From positions 558,001 to 622,000 of the forward strand of contig JALRMH010000020.1 of NCBI GenBank assembly GCA_026119935.1: 64,000 bases of DNA, in the 5' to 3' direction. The notes below the pieces were generated by a model. That model saw nothing but the letters and a program-made list of their open reading frames with translations. It was not told the DNA's origin and did not search any database. Position numbers and translations under genes: made by a program. Origin of the DNA: Endothia cerciana (lineage: Eukaryota; Ascomycota; Sordariomycetes; Diaporthales; Cryphonectriaceae). This document shows, one piece after another, positions 59,862 to 64,000 of the stretch; position 1 is the stretch's first letter, and each line of letters begins with the position of its first letter.

Positions 59862-62732
59862 GATCACGAGGTCCAGTCCATCTCGGCGCCCATGACCAGC
59901 AAGGCCCAGAAGCTCCTTGGCACGGCTGAGATCAACATCGACGCGGCTTCTTCTCCTACCTCCCCCCAGGACTATTCCAGGGCATGGGAGACGCGCTCTG
60001 CGGTCTCGGGCGTCAGTGGCATCAGCGTCACGGTCTCGGAGTCCACAGCCACGGCGACCGTATCTGTTGCAGAGGAGAGCACCATCACCATCAGGCCGAA
60101 GGGCAATGCCAAGGCCGCCTGGGACCAAGAGTCGGACATAATACCGAAGGGACTGGGGCTGGGTGCCAGCGGTGCAGGGCGCACCCACAACTTGGACACC
60201 ACGACAGACGCCTCGAGCCTGCGGAGGCGCCGCTCGAGCTCGACCATCGTATCGTACTACGACAAGACAAAACTGCCACTGTCGATTTCCCAGCAGACGT
60301 CGAACTCGGCCATGGCCAAGGGCCCACCGAACAAGGTCCTGGAAGGCCTGAGCATGGAAGCTCCGCGGCCCGCTCCGTCACCACCGACATCCGCAAAGAA
60401 GAAGCCTGGCAGGCTGGACTTGGCCCACCTGCTCCCCAACGCTGCGTCATCCAGGCTGGCCAGGTTCGCTCAGAGAGGAAACATGGTCCTTGGGCCTGAC
60501 CTACTGACACGGTCGCCGTCGGTCATCTCATCGTCACCAGGCGTCTCGCCCTCGTCCTATGAGAGCAGAGCCGAGAAGAAGCTACGGAAGAAGCTGACCA
60601 AGGAGAGCCTCAAGAGTCTCCAGAGCCCACGGGCCGAGGGAAATGGCCCCTGTAGCGCAGACCCCAACGCCGAGCGCTTACGGAACCGTGCAAGTGACAC
60701 GGGGAATCTACACCATCTCTATCAGCATTATGAACAAACATCGTTTCGAGACACCATGCAGCAGGACGAGCAAGCCCCGGCGGCTTCAGGGCGGCCGAGT
60801 GGGTACGACCTCGAAGCGGAGTCGAGGAGCGCCTCTAGGCTGGGCTCACGACAAGGCGCGGCGACATCACCGCCGTCGACCAACAAGACCCGGCACCATG
60901 TCTCGCCGTCTTCCAGCTCAACCAGCTGGAGGCCGTTCCCTGCATTCTCCCCGGACGAGGAATGTGGCACCATCCTGGAGAACCCTCGTGTATCTGTGAC
61001 CTCGTCCAATCTGGCCTCGCCCTCCGGAGACTACGCCACCAGCGTGTCGAGCAGACATACACGCACCTCCAAGGCTTCCAAGAGGACGGAGAGCTTTGCA
61101 GACTTTGATCCGAACGCAACCAGCGTTCTGTCTCTTTCCTCCGATTCCGAGGACGACTACCCGGATCCACCGAAGACGGGGACATCGATCCCCAGCGTGG
61201 GCTCCCGCGATGGTAGCTTCACCCCGAGTGAGCACCGAAGACCATCAAACTCCTCTCTTTCGCAAGATTCGGTACGCACCCAGCCAAAGAGCCGATTCCG
61301 TACCAGTCTGAGCCCGCAGACCCCGTTCCTCGCCATCCCGGAGCATGCTCAGAGCGCCACACCGACCCCACCAGCGATCAATCCACGCAGCAGCTCCCTG
61401 GGGCCCGCGTTGACGAACGACAGCCCGCGGCCTTCTGTGTCTACGACGTCGTCGTCTGCCCGTTCACAATCCAGGCTGTCGCAGGCATCCGTTTCGACTG
61501 CCGAATCTGGCCCGGCTCATTCCTCACGCCCACGGCCAACGGCGAATGCAGCTGGTCCAGGGCAGGCTCCCGAGATCCGTCACGTTGCAATGCTCCAGAC
61601 CCGGAGCGCGACCCCGGTACAGAAACAGCCCGAGCCCATCTACGAGCTGTATGGCAGCCCGGTGGCTCAGTCACCAGCCACAAAGAAGACACAGCCGACA
61701 CCGCCAATGAGCCCGTCCAGCGTGGAGTTCGTTATCCAAGCCAAACACGACCCCAACAACGAGCGTGATGGCCCCATCCTTACATTGAGTGGTGCCGACT
61801 CTGCGGGTGAAGAACGTTTCATAGCCGTTACCAAACAGGAGGAGATGCTGCTCGCCGCAATGAGAGCCAAGCGGGCGCTGATGAGAGAGGGCTCGCAGGC
61901 GGCGGATGTGGACGAGCTGGATCGCGGGAGTGATCTGGTAAAGAGGTCGGCCGCCAAGAAAGAATCCATGTCAAGCATCAGGACGGTGAAGCCGGACACA
62001 CTGAAGCCACCCCCACTGCAGATTCGCCCTGCCCATGGGCGCAGTGGCAGCAAGAACACGACAAAGAAGCTGTACTTTCCCCAGCCGCCCTCCTCGAAGC
62101 CAGCGGCGGCCGTGCTGCCAGGCATGGCGAAACAGGGCGCCCAGGAGCAGGAGCAGGAGCAGGTCTTGATGTACCTCGACCGCACCATCAGCACGATGAA
62201 CCCCTACGATATGGCCGAGCCGAGCCCTGATCTCAGCGACTTCGTTATCGACTTCGACGCGGAACAGATTCCGGTACCTCCGGCCCCAGCGGACACAACA
62301 TCCCATAGCCGGAGCTCGTCTACAGCCTCGGCCGCCGGACGCCTCACGCATCCGAAATCCAAGCAGCATCGCCGGCAGTCCAGTCTTGGTCGTCCGCGGC
62401 CCGATTCTGAGTTCATGCCCAGCTACAAGCCGTCGTCACCCGAGCCCACGCCGCCGCTGCCGCCCTATACAAGTACAGATCTGGAAGCGGTGCCTGAGCG
62501 CGATGCACCGGGGCCCGGTGCTCCCAAGGGTCGAAGGATGGGGGATATTATAGAGGATGCATTCAGGCCAGTGTCTCAGAGCACCATTCACGAAGAGGAG
62601 GAGGAGGAGGAGGAGGAGGAGGAGGAGGCGACAGTCGAGCAGGAGGCACCCCCATCGAGAAAGAAGGCTGTGCGGATCAGTGCCGTCGGCCAACAACCGC
62701 CGGAGATCGGACAGTGGGGCGACGATGGTTGA
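59766..62732 (+). CDS. large Ser/Pro-rich, probably disordered protein
   Basis: A single exon of 988 residues from ATG 59766. The frame is open further upstream to about 59502 but without an ATG. The first residues, MGGATKLRFPLPYRR, are followed by 15 Gln (residues 18-32) and then SAPMTSKAQKLLGTAEIN, which looks like a conserved short block of otherwise variable fungal proteins. The rest is dominated by Ser, Pro, Thr and Arg with many SP/TP sites, so it may be heavily phosphorylated. A helical, better-conserved-looking stretch lies around residues 690-735 (TKQEEMLLAAMRAKRALMREG). Near the C-terminus are 12 Glu in a row. No enzyme domain, membrane segment or signal peptide. A scaffold or regulator is plausible by appearance only. 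An AATAAA at 63266-63271 could be its poly(A) signal. Confidence 0.85.
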
Positions 62733-63462
62733 GCCTGCGCGGAGTTCACCCACGTTGATAAACGAAGCAACTGGTTCAGTATATTACACAGCCTCAAGCA
62801 GACGACCCGAGGAGCGACTGGGCCGCCAGACCTCGTCATTTTTTTTCTCCATTTTCCATCCGTCCTCAAATTCTTCACCAGATTCACGCATAGCCATGGG
62901 AGACCAGGAGAGGAGTTTATAGTGGAATTTGTCAATTGCAACGATGTCGATCATTGATTGTTACGCGGGTTCTGAGGTCTATTGTTACGGAGGCATATGA
63001 TAATTGTCTCAAGATCATGTCTCCCTTCTCTGTTTTCGGCGGGCGAATAGGATATACAGGTCAAATGCATGTGTGGGGCGGTCTGTGGTCTGGCTTATAT
63101 CACTTCGTACCTCTCTCATCTCGCATCAACACACAACACACATATACCGGGCTGGCTGAACGTATGGGAGAAGCTAGACGGGAGGAAGAAGGACGCCCCA
63201 GCCGTGGGTGTATGCTTGTATAGCGGAGGTTCCCGGGACGACAATGATACCACTACAATAGTTTTAATAAATACTTCGCGGATTACATCTGCGTATCGAA
63301 CAGCATCCGTACCATCTGGACAGCCTCGACCGTGGATATTGCTCGGCAGCCGCACCGGATCAGCGGGGTGCTTGACACTGTCGATTTAAAAAATTAAAAA
63401 AAAAAGAAAAAGAAAACCCTTCCTTTTATCTTGGCTAACATTCTCCCTATTTATTCATCTTA
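62733..63462. other. convergent 3' spacer
   Basis: 730 bases between two convergent genes. It contains an AATAAA at 63266-63271 on the plus strand and A-rich sequence at 63388-63417. No gene seen. Confidence 0.5.
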
Positions 63463-64000
63463 TTATATAAATTGGGGCGTGTTCGGCGTCAGGCTCTCGT
63501 ATGGGCTCGAAGCGGAAGAGAAATCTGAGCAACTGGAAACATTACCTGATGGGCTCCACCCAGTAATCGAAACATTACCTGCTGGGCTCGACCCAGTGAG
63601 CGAGTGTGACGGCTGCTGGAAAGGCCACTGCTCTTCCCAACAGACCAGTAAACTCCCGTTGTCCACCCCACGCGCCTTTTGGAGGAAACTCAGGGCCGCG
63701 TGTCTCGCGGCGCCCTGGGCCCCCCGGTTTAGCATCTCCTGATAGACACCCGCAATGATCGGGTTCAGGTAGTAGTTGCGCCCCTCCTCAGCCTCCATCA
63801 CGACCATCATGTCAGCCTTGGACTGCAGGGTCCGGAGGCTCCTCTCGTCACTCTCGCCGTACTGCTCGTCACACCTCCTCAGGCTCTCGTCGATGATCTT
63901 GGACATGACCTCGAGCATGTTGCCCTTGTCGCCGTGGTCCAGCCAGCTGCGGACGCTGTCGGCGGGCAGCGCGGGCTCCGAGACTCCGTCCAGCGAGATG
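63463..64000 (-). CDS. unidentified protein, C-terminal part (5' end outside window)
   Basis: On the minus strand the frame is open from the window edge to the stop at 63463-63465, about 178 visible residues. The visible protein starts ISLDGVSEPALPADSVRSWL and is helical and charged (MLEVMSKIIDESLRRCDEQ) with a later ARHAALSFLQKARG segment, suggesting a folded all-alpha region. The last 45 residues are Ser/Pro rich and contain an 11-residue tandem duplication encoded by a 33-bp direct repeat at 63536-63601. I do not recognise the family. An ATG at 63918 is internal, since sensible sequence continues upstream of it. Confidence 0.65.
   Translation of the reverse strand, partial: ISLDGVSEPALPADSVRSWLDHGDKGNMLEVMSKIIDESLRRCDEQYGESDERSLRTLQSKADMMVVMEAEEGRNYYLNPIIAGVYQEMLNRGAQGAARHAALSFLQKARGVDNGSLLVCWEEQWPFQQPSHSLTGSSPAGNVSITGWSPSGNVSSCSDFSSASSPYESLTPNTPQFI

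Overview
The window looks like nuclear DNA of a filamentous ascomycete (Pezizomycotina, probably Sordariomycetes). Genes carry short introns (about 50-160 nt) with GTRNGT-type donors, CTAAC/CTGAC-like branch sites and YAG acceptors. Coding GC3 is high, and typical fungal families are present: velvet factor, Zn(II)2Cys6 regulator, 2EXR protein, MARVEL protein. No bacterial signals (operons, Shine-Dalgarno sites, CRISPR) were seen, and no complete tRNA or rRNA gene was identified by eye. Exon borders are hand-derived from reading frame and splice motifs.

Layout. 1-1313: 3' part of a BTB/POZ-like gene. 3159-5250: TMEM135-like membrane protein (4 exons). 5985-6488 (-): small predicted membrane protein, uncertain. 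7887-9286: 2EXR protein. 10703-11916: zinc-finger protein, perhaps with further upstream exons. 12106-13914 (-) and 14699-15567 (+): a divergent pair, the mitochondrial outer-membrane assembly protein Sam50 and the tail-anchored ER ubiquitin-conjugating enzyme Ubc6. 17680-19903: MFS transporter in 8 exons. 21632-22984: paraoxonase-like hydrolase. 23337-24101 (-): MARVEL-type four-TM protein. 25425-26641: SAM methyltransferase. 27055-28333 (-): metallo-beta-lactamase-fold hydrolase. 28739-29888 (-): HSL-type alpha/beta hydrolase broken by a stop codon and a frameshift. 31141-32550 (-): velvet-domain regulator.

32551-52164 is a 19.6 kb stretch in which no convincing gene was found. It holds simple repeats, long G or C runs, a purine tract and a cluster of a short ACTATGG-type motif. 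It ends at a large Zn(II)2Cys6 transcription factor (52165-55140). A further 4.6 kb repeat-rich spacer leads to a 988-residue Ser/Pro-rich, apparently disordered protein (59766-62732). The window closes with the 3' part of an unidentified gene on the minus strand (63463-64000).

Genes working together. Sam50 and Ubc6 are housekeeping genes sharing one 0.8 kb promoter region. The stretch 21.6-29.9 kb groups three unrelated hydrolase folds that can act on lactones or esters (one of them decayed) with a methyltransferase. It resembles a small catabolic or detoxification neighbourhood, but no backbone biosynthetic enzyme is present and the link is inference. The velvet factor and the zinc-cluster regulator flanking the 19.6 kb spacer suggest a large regulatory region or old decayed DNA. 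I found no clear evidence of a wholly new biological system; the best leads are listed as findings.
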